Assembly: GCF_041261205.1 (NCBI RefSeq)
Contig: NZ_JBGCCH010000021.1
Coordinates: 62,001-126,000, forward strand
Source: Catenulispora sp. MAP5-51
Lineage (GTDB): Bacteria; Actinomycetota; Actinomycetes; Streptomycetales; Catenulisporaceae
Direction: 5' to 3'
Length of the DNA stretch: 64,000 nt
Positions 8,126 to 16,860 of this stretch are shown here, one piece after another; position 1 is the first letter of the stretch, and the number at the start of each line of letters is the position of its first letter. The notes beneath the pieces were generated by a model. That model saw nothing but the letters and a program-made list of their open reading frames with translations, was not told where the DNA came from and ran no database searches. The translations under genes were made by a program, and so were the position numbers.

Positions 8126-9004
8126 TCAGGTCAGCTGTACTGACCGGGTCGAGTTGCCCATGACCATGCGGTCGATGGCGCTGACGGCGCTGCCGGGGTC
8201 GTCGGCGGCGCCGACGGTGAGCAGCAGCGGGACGAAGTGCTCGGCCGTGGGGTGGGCGATCGCGGCACCGGGTGCCTTGGCGCGGTAGTCGGTGAGGACG
8301 TCGACGTCGCCCCGGGTGAGGGCATCCACGGCCCATTCGTCGAAGGCCGCGGTGTGGGCCGCGAGTTCCGGGCGCCGGAAGACGGCGAAGCTGTGCGTCA
8401 TGAATCCCGAGCCGAGGACCAGGATTCCTTCGGCGCGCAGGGGACGCAGGCGCGTTCCGAGTTCGAGCAGGGCACGGGGATTCAGGCTCGGCATCGAGAG
8501 CTGGACGACCGGGATGTCCGCCGCGGGGTACATGGCCATGAGCGGGATGAACGCGCCGTGGTCCAGGCCGCGGTCGGTGAACTCGTGCACCGGGGTGCGG
8601 CCCAGCAGGCCCGTGAGGCGCCGAGCCAGGTCGGTGGCGTCGGGGGTCGCGTAGGGGAGCGTCTTGTAGCGGGGGTGGAAGCCGCTGAAGTCGTAGTAGA
8701 GCGGGGTGCCCGCCGCGGTTCCCGAGATCGCCGCCGACGCCTGTTCCCAGTGCGCTGAGACGACGACGATCGCTCGCGGCTTGGGCATCGACTGGGCCCA
8801 GGCGAACAGCTCGCCGATCCACTGCGGATCGTCGAGCGTGAACGGGGCGCCGTGGCTGACGAAGAGGCTGGGCAGCGGTCCGTCGGAGGGACTCCACGGA
8901 CGCTGCTCGCGGGCCTGCGGCAGTACGCGGGCGAGGTGGTCGTCGTACGCCCCGGCCGCTACGTGCGGGTTCAGAGGCGACATCGGGCTGTCCGCGGCGG
9001 TCAT
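8126..9004 (-). CDS. DODA-type extradiol aromatic-ring-opening dioxygenase (LigB/YgiD family)
   Basis: A 292-residue protein with the class III extradiol pattern: SLFVSHGAP (metal histidine), VVVSAHWE and GLDHGAFIPL, then GSGFMTH. Members are non-haem iron or zinc enzymes that open catechol-like rings. GAAGGAG precedes the ATG at 9004. It is the first gene of a two-gene operon with the quinone oxidoreductase and diverges from a MarR gene, an arrangement typical of a phenolic or quinone detoxification switch (inference). Confidence 0.87.
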   Translation of the reverse strand: MTAADSPMSPLNPHVAAGAYDDHLARVLPQAREQRPWSPSDGPLPSLFVSHGAPFTLDDPQWIGELFAWAQSMPKPRAIVVVSAHWEQASAAISGTAAGTPLYYDFSGFHPRYKTLPYATPDATDLARRLTGLLGRTPVHEFTDRGLDHGAFIPLMAMYPAADIPVVQLSMPSLNPRALLELGTRLRPLRAEGILVLGSGFMTHSFAVFRRPELAAHTAAFDEWAVDALTRGDVDVLTDYRAKAPGAAIAHPTAEHFVPLLLTVGAADDPGSAVSAIDRMVMGNSTRSVQLT

Positions 9005-9054
9005 CGCTATCGGCTCCTTCGCCGTCGTCGGGTGCCTGGCCGAACCGGTTTCTC

Positions 9055-9104
9055 ACTTGCCCAGGCAAGTCAAAACGTATCCCTCGGGAGTTGCCTTGGC
9101 AAGT
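9055..9104. promoter_or_regulatory. Twin MarR operators between dioxygenase and MarR genes
   Basis: ACTTGCC-CA-GGCAAGT (9055-9070) is a perfect palindrome; AGTTGCC-TT-GGCAAGT (9089-9104) differs at one base. Centres are 34 bp apart. A half-site, GGGCAAGT, lies just before the MarR start. Both divergent promoters should be covered. Confidence 0.75.
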
Positions 9105-9138
9105 CATCTGGGTTGACCGGGCAAGTATGATGGGCGGC

Positions 9139-9612
9139 ATGGACCATCCCACGCCCTGGCTCGACGACGACCAGCAGGCCCTGTGGCAGGACCTGCTCAC
9201 GGTGATCATCGCCCTGCCGGCGGCCCTCGACCGCCAGCTGCAACGGGACGCCGGGATCTCCAACTTCGAGTACGGCGTCCTGGCCCGGCTCTCCATGGCC
9301 GACGAGGTCACGATGCGGCTCAGCGACCTGGCTCGGGACTGTGACAGCACCCTGCCCCGCCTGTCGAAGCTGATGGACCGCTTCGAGGCCCGGGACTGGG
9401 TCGTACGCCGGCCCGACCCCGCCAACGGCCGATACACCCTGGCCACCCTGACCGACGCCGGGCGACAGAAGCTCGTCGAGAGCGCCCCGGAACACGTCGC
9501 GCAGGTCAAGCGGCTGGTGTTCGATCCACTCAGTGCCGCCCAGCGCCGCCAGCTCGGCGCGGCGGTCTCCCGCGTCGCCGCCACCGTGCGCCGGGAGCTT
9601 GAAGGGGCGTGA
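9139..9612 (+). CDS. MarR-family transcriptional regulator
   Basis: A 157-residue winged-helix protein. The core reads ISNFEYGVLARLSMA, LSDLARDCDSTLPRLSKLMDRFEARDWVVRRPDPANGRYTLATLT, the standard MarR helix-turn-helix and wing. ATG codons at 9127 and 9130 are in frame; the one at 9139 gives the usual length. Its divergent partner operon encodes a ring-opening dioxygenase and a quinone oxidoreductase, and the palindromes between them point to autoregulation plus control of that operon. Confidence 0.88.
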   Translation: MDHPTPWLDDDQQALWQDLLTVIIALPAALDRQLQRDAGISNFEYGVLARLSMADEVTMRLSDLARDCDSTLPRLSKLMDRFEARDWVVRRPDPANGRYTLATLTDAGRQKLVESAPEHVAQVKRLVFDPLSAAQRRQLGAAVSRVAATVRRELEGA

Positions 9613-9672
9613 GCCTCGTCCTGCGGTGCAAGCCCTCGCGATCAGCGCGGTACGCTTCGCGGCCCCGTCACG

Positions 9673-10455
9673 CTAGACCCGCTGGGTGAGGAGAACGTAG
9701 GTCTCGTGGTGGGAGTGGACGGTGCCACCAAGCTCCTCGATCCTCAAACGGAGTGCCGATAGCAACGCCATGAGGCGTTCCGTCCCGAGCTGTTGGTGAT
9801 CGCTGACGGTTGCCGCAAGACCGACCCATTCATCGGCGTCGAAGCTGCGCTCCCACCGGTGACTCCTCAATTCCACCGGCGAGAATGAGGCGCTTCGTGC
9901 GAAGAGGTCGGCGCCGGAGGCGTGCACTCGCGGCACACTGCGTGCCGAGTGCCAGACCTGTGTGACTTCCGGCGCGTATCTGCGGTAAATCGGGTCGAAG
10001 GCGGCGCTGAGGGCCTCGTCCAACACCGTCGAAGTCCAGAACCGCGCGATGGTCCCGCCCGCGTTCAGCAGCTCGGCGGCCTTGGCGACCCCGCGTGCGG
10101 GGTCGATCCAGTGCCATGCGTCACCGCAGGTGATGAGGTCGAACTCGCGCCCCGCCGCGTCCCAGGACTCGAAGGCGGCGACCTGCACCTCGACACCGTG
10201 GCCGCGGGCGACCTGGGCCATGCGCTCGTCCACCTCGACGCCGAGAACGGACAGACCGCGCTCGGCGAGTGCCGCAGCGGCCTTGCCGGTGCCGCATCCG
10301 ACATCGAGAACCTTCGCCGGCTGCAAGGCGGCCAGGTCGTCGATCAGCTCGCTGGGGTACCTCGGACGGTACCGGTCATACCGCTCGGCCACGGACCCGA
10401 ATGATCCGGCCCGCTCGTGATCAAGATGGAGTTCCTGGCGTGGCGCATCCGGCAT
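9673..10455 (-). CDS. Class I SAM-dependent methyltransferase
   Basis: A 260-residue protein. VLDVGCGTGKAAAALAERG is motif I, GVEVDERM motif II and DLITCGDAWHWIDPARG the motif IV region; the opening segment FGSVAERYDRYRPRYP is typical of the Methyltransf_11 group acting on small molecules. It stands alone between convergent MarR and the stressosome operon, 27 bp after the end of which direction it shares. The substrate is unknown. Confidence 0.88.
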   Translation of the reverse strand: MPDAPRQELHLDHERAGSFGSVAERYDRYRPRYPSELIDDLAALQPAKVLDVGCGTGKAAAALAERGLSVLGVEVDERMAQVARGHGVEVQVAAFESWDAAGREFDLITCGDAWHWIDPARGVAKAAELLNAGGTIARFWTSTVLDEALSAAFDPIYRRYAPEVTQVWHSARSVPRVHASGADLFARSASFSPVELRSHRWERSFDADEWVGLAATVSDHQQLGTERLMALLSALRLRIEELGGTVHSHHETYVLLTQRV

Positions 10456-10482
10456 GACATAAGAGTACCGAGCTCGTTCAGC

Positions 10483-12135
10483 TCACTCTGAACGGCTGGA
10501 CGACGACGGTTCGATGTCCGCGACCAGCAGCGCGATGTCGTCGTCCTTGTCGCGGCCGAAGGTCTCGAGGAGCATGTCGCAGAGCTCTTCGATCCCCTCC
10601 GGCCCCCGCGTTGTCGCGGCGCGGAACGCGTCTAGGTTTTCGTACAGGTCGGTGGTGCGGCTCTCGACCAGCCCGTCGGTGCACAGGACCAGGCGCGTCG
10701 GACCATCCAGCTCCACCGGGGTCGTGGTGAAGCTGGCGCCGCCGATGCCCAGCAGCTGCCCGTGTTCGGTGACGAAGGCGGCGGTCCGTTCGGCGGCGTC
10801 GGCATCGCCTGTGCCACCGCTGATCAGCAGTGGCGGCACGTGTCCGGCGTTCGCGACGCGCAGCCGCCGCCGGTCCGGCTCGACCAGCACCAGGCACATG
10901 GTGACCGTGGCCACCGGGCGGTTCCGGCTGAGCAGCGTGTCCAGGAGCTCCAGCACCTTCTCCGGCGGGTGCCCCTCGATGGCGTAGGCGCGCAGGGCGT
11001 GGCGGATCTCGCCCATCAGCAGCGCCGCCTCCAGCGAGTGCCCGACGACGTCGCCGATCGCCAGCAGCAGGCCGTCGTCGGTGGCCAGGGCTTCGTAGAA
11101 GTCGCCGCCGATCTCGGTGTGGGAGCCGGCCGGGACGTAGCGCACGGCCAGTTCGACGCCGTCGGTCCGGACCAGGCGGGCCGGCAGGAACGAGCGCTGG
11201 AGCTCCAGCGCCAAGGCGTGTTCCTCGGCGTAGTTCCGCAGCGACTCCAGCGACAGGGAGCAGGCCTGCGCGATCTGCAGCAACAGCCGCCGGTCGTCCT
11301 CGGAGGGCCGGCCTTCGGTGGCGATCGCGACGCAGACCGGCGGGCGTCCGCCGTGCGCCCGGACCGCGGCGACCAGGACGTCCCCGGAGATGTTCGGCGC
11401 CGACACCAGGCCTCGCCACTTGGCAGGCGGCATCAGCATCTCGCGGGCGCCCGTCGAGGCACCGAGGACGGTGTCGGCGATCCGTTCCAGCAGCTCGGCG
11501 TCTATGGGCTCGGAGACCACCGGCGAGTCCGCGTCCACCTGGAACGTGCGCACCGGCTGCCCGGACAGACTCAGATAGACGCTGGCCGCCTCCGCCCCCG
11601 ACACGCTCAACGTGCCCTGGACCGCGGCGGCGGCGAAGTGCGTGAACTCGGTGGCGCCGTGCAGCCGCAGCGTGGCCTCGTTGAGCAGCAGCAACCGCTC
11701 GGCCAGGGTCTGCGCCGCGCGGCGGGCCCGGGTGTAGCGCAGCACCGCCGTGATCGTGGCGAGCAGCTCGTCGGGGTCCACGGGCTTGGTCAGGTAGGCG
11801 TCGGCGCCGCCGTGCAGGCCCTGGGCGCGGTCGCTCACCGAGACGGCCGAGGCCGAGACGTGCACCACCGGCATGTCGGCCGTCTCCTTGGTGCCCTTGA
11901 TGGTCTGGCAGAGCTCGAAGCCGGTCATGTCGGGCAGCACCACGTCCAGGACCGCGACCTCCGGCAGCGGCCCGTCGCCGGCCAGCAGCTCCAGCGCCTC
12001 GGCGCCGTCGGAGGCCTCCAGCACCTCGTGGCCGGCCCGGCGCAGCCACTGGACGAACAGGTACCGGCCGACCGCGTTGTCGTCGACGACCAGGAGCCGG
12101 CCCGGGGAGTCGTCGGGGACCGCGGTGATGCTCAC
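10483..12135 (-). CDS. Response regulator fused to PP2C/SpoIIE phosphatase
   Basis: A 550-residue protein. A receiver domain (residues about 12-135) has LLVVDDNA, the phospho-acceptor aspartate in VAVLDVVLPDMTG and the lysine in AYLTKPVDP. A GAF-like segment (about 165-300) precedes a SpoIIE/PP2C domain (about 320-540) with GGDFYEA, GDVVGHSLEAAL and DDDIALLV. The family dephosphorylates STAS anti-sigma antagonists under control of the receiver. Its GTG start overlaps the kinase stop by four bases (GTGA), so translation is coupled to the histidine kinase, its likely partner. It is the last gene of the stressosome operon. Confidence 0.9.
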   Translation of the reverse strand: MSITAVPDDSPGRLLVVDDNAVGRYLFVQWLRRAGHEVLEASDGAEALELLAGDGPLPEVAVLDVVLPDMTGFELCQTIKGTKETADMPVVHVSASAVSVSDRAQGLHGGADAYLTKPVDPDELLATITAVLRYTRARRAAQTLAERLLLLNEATLRLHGATEFTHFAAAAVQGTLSVSGAEAASVYLSLSGQPVRTFQVDADSPVVSEPIDAELLERIADTVLGASTGAREMLMPPAKWRGLVSAPNISGDVLVAAVRAHGGRPPVCVAIATEGRPSEDDRRLLLQIAQACSLSLESLRNYAEEHALALELQRSFLPARLVRTDGVELAVRYVPAGSHTEIGGDFYEALATDDGLLLAIGDVVGHSLEAALLMGEIRHALRAYAIEGHPPEKVLELLDTLLSRNRPVATVTMCLVLVEPDRRRLRVANAGHVPPLLISGGTGDADAAERTAAFVTEHGQLLGIGGASFTTTPVELDGPTRLVLCTDGLVESRTTDLYENLDAFRAATTRGPEGIEELCDMLLETFGRDKDDDIALLVADIEPSSSSRSE

Positions 12136-13469
12136 GCCGGGCCCTCCTCGAGCGCTCGGCGCAGGGCGTCGGCATCGACGGAGTCCTTGCTCAGCACCGC
12201 GCGGGCATGGCCCAGGCGCGCGCGATCCACCTGGGCCGCCGGGCAGCCGGTCACCACGACGACCGGGACGGCCGCGAGCCGCGCGTCCCCGGCCAGCACG
12301 CGGACCGTCTCGTAACCGTCCACGCCGGGCATGTCCAGGTCGACGACGATCGCCGAGGGCTGCTCGCGCGCGACGAACTCCAGCAGCTCCAGGCCGCCCG
12401 GCAGTTGTACGACCTGCTCGGCGACGGCCTCCAGCGCCGGACGGAACAGCGCGGCGAACGCGGGATCGTCGTCGGCGGCGGCGATCAGCGGCAGCCGGGC
12501 AGCCGGCTCGGCGATCATCGAACCCTGTGATACAAGCGGCGGCGGTGATCCCGGCGATACCTGCGATCCCGGCGACGCCTGCGAGCCCTGCGAGCCCTGC
12601 GACCCCTCCGCCATAGCCGCGGCCGGCAGCGCCGCGACCACCGTGGTCCCCACCCCGACCGTGCTGGTCAGCTCGATGCTGCCGCCGAGAAGCGTCACCA
12701 GGCTGCGTGCGTAAGGAAGCCCGAGCCCGGTGCCCGCCTTGCCTCGCTGATGCGTGCCGCGAACCTGGTGGAACTCCTCGAAGACTTTCGTCAGCTCGGC
12801 CGGCGGGATGCCGACGCCGGTGTCCTCGACCACGAACTCGATCATGCCCTGGGCCGGCCGGACGCTCAGCCGCACGTGTCCGTTCTCGGTGAACTTCAGG
12901 CTGTTGCCGATCAGGTTGCGCAGGACCCGGGTCAGCATGGTCTCGTCGGTGACCAGGGCCGGCAGCCCGTCCGGCGCCGTGAACACCAGCTCCACCCGCG
13001 GATCCGGCGCGGCGGGCCGCACCACGGCCTCGATCCGGGCCAGCAGCAGGGCCACGTCAACCGGAGCGAGCTGCGGGGTGAGCTGCCCGGCCTCGGCCTT
13101 GGCCACGTCGAGCAGATCGTCGACCAGGGCCAGCAGGGTCTGCCCGGACGCGGCGATCAGCGCGACCTGCTCGCGCTGCTGCCCGCCGAGCTCCGACGGG
13201 TCCGATTCAGCCAGCAGCCGGCTCAGCCCGATGACCGAGTTCAGGGGGCTGCGAAGCTCATGGCTGACATTGGCCCAGAAGCGCGTCTTGGACTCGCTGG
13301 CCTCCCGGAGCTGGCGGCTCTTGTCCTCCAACTCCGCGTGCAGCGCGACGACACCGGAGTTGGTCTGCTCCAGCTCCTGCGAGATCTCCTCGTACAGCGC
13401 CAGCATGCTGGCGTGGTCCCGTTCCAGCTCTTCGTTGCGCAGCCGCAGTTCCTCGCACCGGTCGCTCAT
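12132..13469 (-). CDS. Histidine kinase with C-terminal receiver
   Basis: A 445-residue soluble kinase. A coiled coil (residues 1-55) is followed by HisKA with the phospho-histidine in NVSHELRSPLNSVIG, then HATPase with NLIGNSLKFTENG, VEDTGVGIPP and KAGTGLGLPYARSL. A linker of repeated GSQ/SPG units (about 300-325) leads to a receiver-like domain whose aspartate is in IVVDLDMPGVDGYETV; the usual acidic pair is present in AAADDDPAF, but the conserved lysine position reads VLSKDSVD. Overlaps of four bases with both neighbours (ATGA upstream, GTGA downstream). It probably phosphorylates the response-regulator phosphatase encoded next. Confidence 0.9.
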   Translation of the reverse strand: MSDRCEELRLRNEELERDHASMLALYEEISQELEQTNSGVVALHAELEDKSRQLREASESKTRFWANVSHELRSPLNSVIGLSRLLAESDPSELGGQQREQVALIAASGQTLLALVDDLLDVAKAEAGQLTPQLAPVDVALLLARIEAVVRPAAPDPRVELVFTAPDGLPALVTDETMLTRVLRNLIGNSLKFTENGHVRLSVRPAQGMIEFVVEDTGVGIPPAELTKVFEEFHQVRGTHQRGKAGTGLGLPYARSLVTLLGGSIELTSTVGVGTTVVAALPAAAMAEGSQGSQGSQASPGSQVSPGSPPPLVSQGSMIAEPAARLPLIAAADDDPAFAALFRPALEAVAEQVVQLPGGLELLEFVAREQPSAIVVDLDMPGVDGYETVRVLAGDARLAAVPVVVVTGCPAAQVDRARLGHARAVLSKDSVDADALRRALEEGPA

Positions 13470-14557
13470 GATCCGGCTCCCGCTGTCGCAGGGTCCTTGA
13501 TCACCACGACGCTCGCGTCGTCCCGCCGCACCCCGGCCTCGCGCAGCAGGTGCGCGGCGATGATCGTGCTGGAGGCGGCGGACAGGCTGGGCATCGTCGC
13601 CGGGCTCCACCGCTCGGTGAGCCCGTCGGAGTGGAACACCACGCTCGCGCCCGCCGGCAGCTCCGCCTCCTGCCCGCGCAGCCGCGGCAGGTGGTGGCCG
13701 ACTATCCCGGGCGAGGACAGCAGCGTCGAGCGCGCCTGGCCGGACACGACGAACGCGCTGACGTTGCCGATGCCGCAGAAGGCGATCCGGCGGCGCTGCC
13801 AGTCGATAGCGGCCACCGCGACCGCGCCGCCGCGCGTGCCGGTCAGGGCGCGGTGCAGCTCGGCGATGATGTCCTTGGGGTCTTCGGCGGTGGTGCGGTG
13901 GAAGGCGGCCAGCGCCTGCTCGCTGGCTCGCGCGGCCAGCGGGCCGTGGCCGAGCCCGTCGCACAGCATCGCCAGCAGCGGCGTGCCGGGGTCGACGGCC
14001 TCGGACGGCACGGCCGTGGCGGGAGGCTCGGCGGACCGGACCGCCCAGGCGTCCCCGCACACCTGCTCCCCGCTCAGCGGCCGGGTCAGCCCGGCGACGA
14101 ACGGTTCGGGCAGCGGCCGGCGGGCCACAGCCGTCCCGGTGCGGTCCCGGAACCGGGCCACCAGCACCGTCCCGCGGTTCATCAGCGAGTGCACGTCGAA
14201 GGAGTCCGCCATGCGCTCCAGGACGCCCAGTCCCAGTCCCGGGGTCCCGGCGGTGGAGACCCCGGCGCGGCGCGCGTGATCGAGGTCGGCGATGCCCGGG
14301 CCGTGGTCGATGGCCAGCAGTTCCACCGCCATGCCGGCCCCGGTGTCGACCAGCCGCAGCAGCAGCGCCCCGTCGTCGGCGTGGGCGGCGAGGTTGGCCG
14401 CGGCCTCGGTGACCGCCAGCTCGATCTGGCCGACCCGCTCGGCCGGCATGCCGACCCGGCCGGCCAGCTGCGCTGCGACCCGGCGCGCGCGGGCGGCCAG
14501 GGAGACCTCCTGGCGCAGCCACACCCCGTCCGGGGTCTCGACGGTCAGCGGGTCCAT
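13466..14557 (-). CDS. Anti-sigma ATPase fused to RsbX/SpoIIE-type phosphatase
   Basis: A 363-residue protein. The first 140 residues form an HATPase_c_2 module with a complete N-box (ELAVTEAAANLAAHA) and GLGLGVLERMAD. The remainder is a compact PP2C/RsbX-like phosphatase with DGLGHGPLAARAS and a terminal RDDASVVVIKD. In stressosome operons RsbX resets RsbR and RsbS; here it is joined to an ATPase. Start is the ATG at 14557, inside the rsbT-like gene by 13 bp; the stop overlaps the kinase start (ATGA). Confidence 0.88.
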   Translation of the reverse strand: MDPLTVETPDGVWLRQEVSLAARARRVAAQLAGRVGMPAERVGQIELAVTEAAANLAAHADDGALLLRLVDTGAGMAVELLAIDHGPGIADLDHARRAGVSTAGTPGLGLGVLERMADSFDVHSLMNRGTVLVARFRDRTGTAVARRPLPEPFVAGLTRPLSGEQVCGDAWAVRSAEPPATAVPSEAVDPGTPLLAMLCDGLGHGPLAARASEQALAAFHRTTAEDPKDIIAELHRALTGTRGGAVAVAAIDWQRRRIAFCGIGNVSAFVVSGQARSTLLSSPGIVGHHLPRLRGQEAELPAGASVVFHSDGLTERWSPATMPSLSAASSTIIAAHLLREAGVRRDDASVVVIKDPATAGAGS

Positions 14558-14973
14558 TTGACCACCGTCACCGTGGTGCCCCGGCCGGCGGCGGTGTCCA
14601 GCTCGAACTCGTCCATCAGCCGGCGCGCCCCGGACAGGCCCAGGCCCATGCCGGTGCCGGAGGACCAGCCGTCGCGCAGCGCCAGGTCGGTGTCGGGGAT
14701 GCCGGGCCCCTGGTCGGTGAAGGCCAGCCGGACGCCGTGCGCCCCGGGCCGGCCCACGACCTCGCCGTCCATCCGGCCGCCCCGGCCGTGGACCAGGGTG
14801 TTGCGGGCCAGCTCGGAGGCGGCCGTGACCAGCTTGGTCTGCTCCACCAGCGACAGTCCGCACTCCACGGCCAGCGCCCGCGCCAGCTGCCGGGCCCGGA
14901 CCACGTCGTCGGAGGTGGCGATGGGCTGCGTCCGGACGGTCTCGGCCGCCACGCGCCGCTGCGCGATCGTCAC
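14545..14973 (-). CDS. rsbT: RsbT-like switch kinase
   Basis: A 142-residue HATPase protein. It has the RsbT order: VVRARQLARALAVECGLS, the N-box in ASELARNTLVHG, DQGPGIPD and SGTGMGLGLSGARRLMDEF. RsbT phosphorylates RsbS and RsbR in the stressosome and is then released to activate a phosphatase or cyclase. The GTG start overlaps the RsbS stop by four bases. It ends inside the next gene by 13 bp. Confidence 0.9.
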   Translation of the reverse strand: MTIAQRRVAAETVRTQPIATSDDVVRARQLARALAVECGLSLVEQTKLVTAASELARNTLVHGRGGRMDGEVVGRPGAHGVRLAFTDQGPGIPDTDLALRDGWSSGTGMGLGLSGARRLMDEFELDTAAGRGTTVTVVKWTR

Positions 14974-15347
14974 TGTCCTGCCGTTCGCGCGGCGGAGCGT
15001 TCCGCGAGGATCGCCAGGCCCTGTTCCAGGTTCAGCGCGGTGCGCACGCCGCCCAGGGACAGGCCCAGCTCGACCAGGGTGATGGCGACCGCCGGGCGCA
15101 TGCCGACCACGACGGTCTCGGCGTCCAGCAGCCTGCTGATGGAGGCGATGGTGGCCAGCATCCGGCCGACGAAGGAGTCGACGATCTCCGCGGCGGTGAT
15201 GTCGATGACCACGCCGCGGGCCCCGTGCCGGACCACCTGTTCGGCGAGGTCGTCCTGCAGAGTGAGCACGGTCTGGTCGTCCAGGTCGACCTGGATGGAG
15301 ACCAGCAGGTTCTCGCCGATGCGCAGGATCGGCAGCCGCTCGCTCAT
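14970..15347 (-). CDS. rsbS: RsbS-like STAS scaffold protein
   Basis: A 125-residue single STAS domain. The phosphorylatable serine is in AAEIVDSFVGRMLATI, the RsbS form rather than the DSSG form of RsbV. It begins RLPILRIGENLLVSIQVDL, as RsbS does. Start and stop overlap both neighbours by four bases. In the stressosome it forms the core with RsbR. Confidence 0.9.
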   Translation of the reverse strand: MSERLPILRIGENLLVSIQVDLDDQTVLTLQDDLAEQVVRHGARGVVIDITAAEIVDSFVGRMLATIASISRLLDAETVVVGMRPAVAITLVELGLSLGGVRTALNLEQGLAILAERSAARTAGQ

Positions 15348-16213
15348 GCCACCGCCGCTCCGGCCTCGCGCGCGGCCACGGGGTCGGGGAGCCCGCGCAG
15401 CGAGTGCCGCAGGGCGTCGGCCAGGGTGGCCTTGGTGACGATGTCGCCGAACTCGATGCCCAGGGCGACGATGGTCTGCGCGATCTGCGGCCGGATCCCG
15501 GACACGACGCACTCCGCGCCCATCAGCCGCGCCGCCACGACGGTCTTCAGCAGGTGCTGGGCGACCTCGGTGTCGACCGCCGGGACCCCGGTGATGTCGA
15601 TGATCGCCCGGGCGGACCCGGTGTCGATCAGGGCCTGCAGCAGCTTCTCCATGACCACCTGGGTCCGGGCCGAGTCCAGCGTGCCCACCAGCGGGACGCC
15701 GATCACCCCGTCCCAGAGCTTGACCACCGGCGTGGACAGCTCCAGCAGTTCCTCGGCCTGCGAGCTGATGATCTGCTCCCGGGTCGCCGAGTAGCTGTCC
15801 ACCGTGAACATGCCGAGGGTGTCGGTGAGCCGGGACAGCGCCAGATAGGCCGCCATATCCGCGGTCGAGCCCTCGTCCAGCCGCCGCTCCAGCCCCGCCT
15901 TCAGCGCGAACACGCTGATCGCGGTCTCCGCCGGGGTGAAACCCTGCCGGGCCCGGGTCCGGGACAGCTCCACCAGCAGCGCGCGGACCTCGGTCCAGGC
16001 CTCGGCATCGGTGTCCGTCCCGCCGGAGCGCACGGCCTCGACGATGGTGCCGTAGAGCTCGTGGAACTCGCGATCCAGTTCGGCCCGGCTGACCCGGGCG
16101 GCGAGCGTGCGCGACACCACGTCGATCCAGCCCGCCGTCAACTCCTCGCGCCGGTCTGTCAACAGTCCGAGCAGGTGATTCTCCGGATCCTGGAGCACTG
16201 GATCTTTGGGCAC
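15344..16213 (-). CDS. rsbR: RsbR-like stressosome sensor
   Basis: A 289-residue protein. The N-terminal half (about 1-150) is an all-helical globin-like sensor (RsbRD/RsbR_N type: HLLGLLTDRREELTAGWIDVV). The C-terminal STAS domain (about 165-280) has the RsbR threonine pattern ITGVPAVDTEVAQHLL and LMGAECVVSGIRP. The GTG at 16213 is chosen because GAGAG lies upstream; earlier in-frame starts extend into a poorly conserved arginine-rich stretch. It is the first gene of the six-gene operon. GTTTGACC upstream (about 16297) could be part of a stress promoter but the -10 is weak. Confidence 0.87.
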   Translation of the reverse strand: MPKDPVLQDPENHLLGLLTDRREELTAGWIDVVSRTLAARVSRAELDREFHELYGTIVEAVRSGGTDTDAEAWTEVRALLVELSRTRARQGFTPAETAISVFALKAGLERRLDEGSTADMAAYLALSRLTDTLGMFTVDSYSATREQIISSQAEELLELSTPVVKLWDGVIGVPLVGTLDSARTQVVMEKLLQALIDTGSARAIIDITGVPAVDTEVAQHLLKTVVAARLMGAECVVSGIRPQIAQTIVALGIEFGDIVTKATLADALRHSLRGLPDPVAAREAGAAVA

Positions 16214-16374
16214 TGGGCTCTCACTCTCTTCCGGCGCATGCCGCGGCGCACGCCGATCTGACGCGCGGGTTCGCTTATGGACGGTTTCGACGCGGTCAAA
16301 CGTCGTTGTTCCGAACGCGTGACGCGCATCACATGATTCGGTGTATCGACGTCGGCCGGGGTACAAGCAATGGC

Positions 16375-16773
16375 ATGGTCAAGCCCGCACGAACCATCGC
16401 CAAGCAGGCCGCCAAGCGGGTGCCCTCACCCCTGATCCGCTGGCCTTTGCGCATCGGCATCGAGGTGTTGCTGCCGGTCGCCGGCGCCGCCGCGCTCGCC
16501 GCCGTGCATCGGGCCAGGTGGCACTACGGCGGATGGCGGGGTCCGGCCGGGACGGTCGTGGTGGAGGTGAACCGGGACCTGCGGTTCCTCGCGCCGGAGT
16601 CGGGGGAGCCGGCCGCGCCGCTCACGGTCCTCGCCGAGCGGGCGGACATCACGCTGGCCGGCGTCCCGGGCCGGGCGGTGACCTGGCTGCGGGCCGTCCC
16701 GAAGCGTCCCGGCGACGACATCCGCCGCGATGTCGACCTGGCGAAGCAGAGACTGGAAACCGCCACTTCGTGA
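16375..16773 (+). CDS. Hypothetical protein with a single hydrophobic segment
   Basis: About 132 residues: a basic N-terminus (MVKPARTIAKQAAKR), a hydrophobic stretch near residues 25-45 that could be one membrane helix, and a beta-rich polar remainder with alternating valines. An upstream in-frame ATG exists at 16306 but the segment between is not protein-like. The ribosome site is weak. It is divergent from the stressosome operon and 87 bp ahead of htpG. The family is not recognised. Confidence 0.55.
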   Translation: MVKPARTIAKQAAKRVPSPLIRWPLRIGIEVLLPVAGAAALAAVHRARWHYGGWRGPAGTVVVEVNRDLRFLAPESGEPAAPLTVLAERADITLAGVPGRAVTWLRAVPKRPGDDIRRDVDLAKQRLETATS

Positions 16774-16860
16774 CGTTCCCGGACCCGGATCGGCCAGACT
16801 GGTCTTCTGCGCCGTCTAGTGCACCGTCCAGCCGTCATCCGTGCGAAGGAGAACCCGCAA

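Noticed and set aside
7368-9584. 738-codon minus-strand frame spanning oxidoreductase, dioxygenase and MarR genes
   Set aside because: It crosses three well-supported genes in other frames and its composition is that of a shifted high-GC frame.
12544-12603. Short repeats in the histidine kinase gene considered as a repeat element
   Set aside because: They are in frame and encode a GSQ/SPG-type linker between two domains.
13469-14522. N-terminal extension of the histidine kinase frame into the phosphatase gene
   Set aside because: The upstream part is arginine/proline-rich shadow; the ATG at 13469 overlaps the preceding stop as ATGA and gives a normal kinase.
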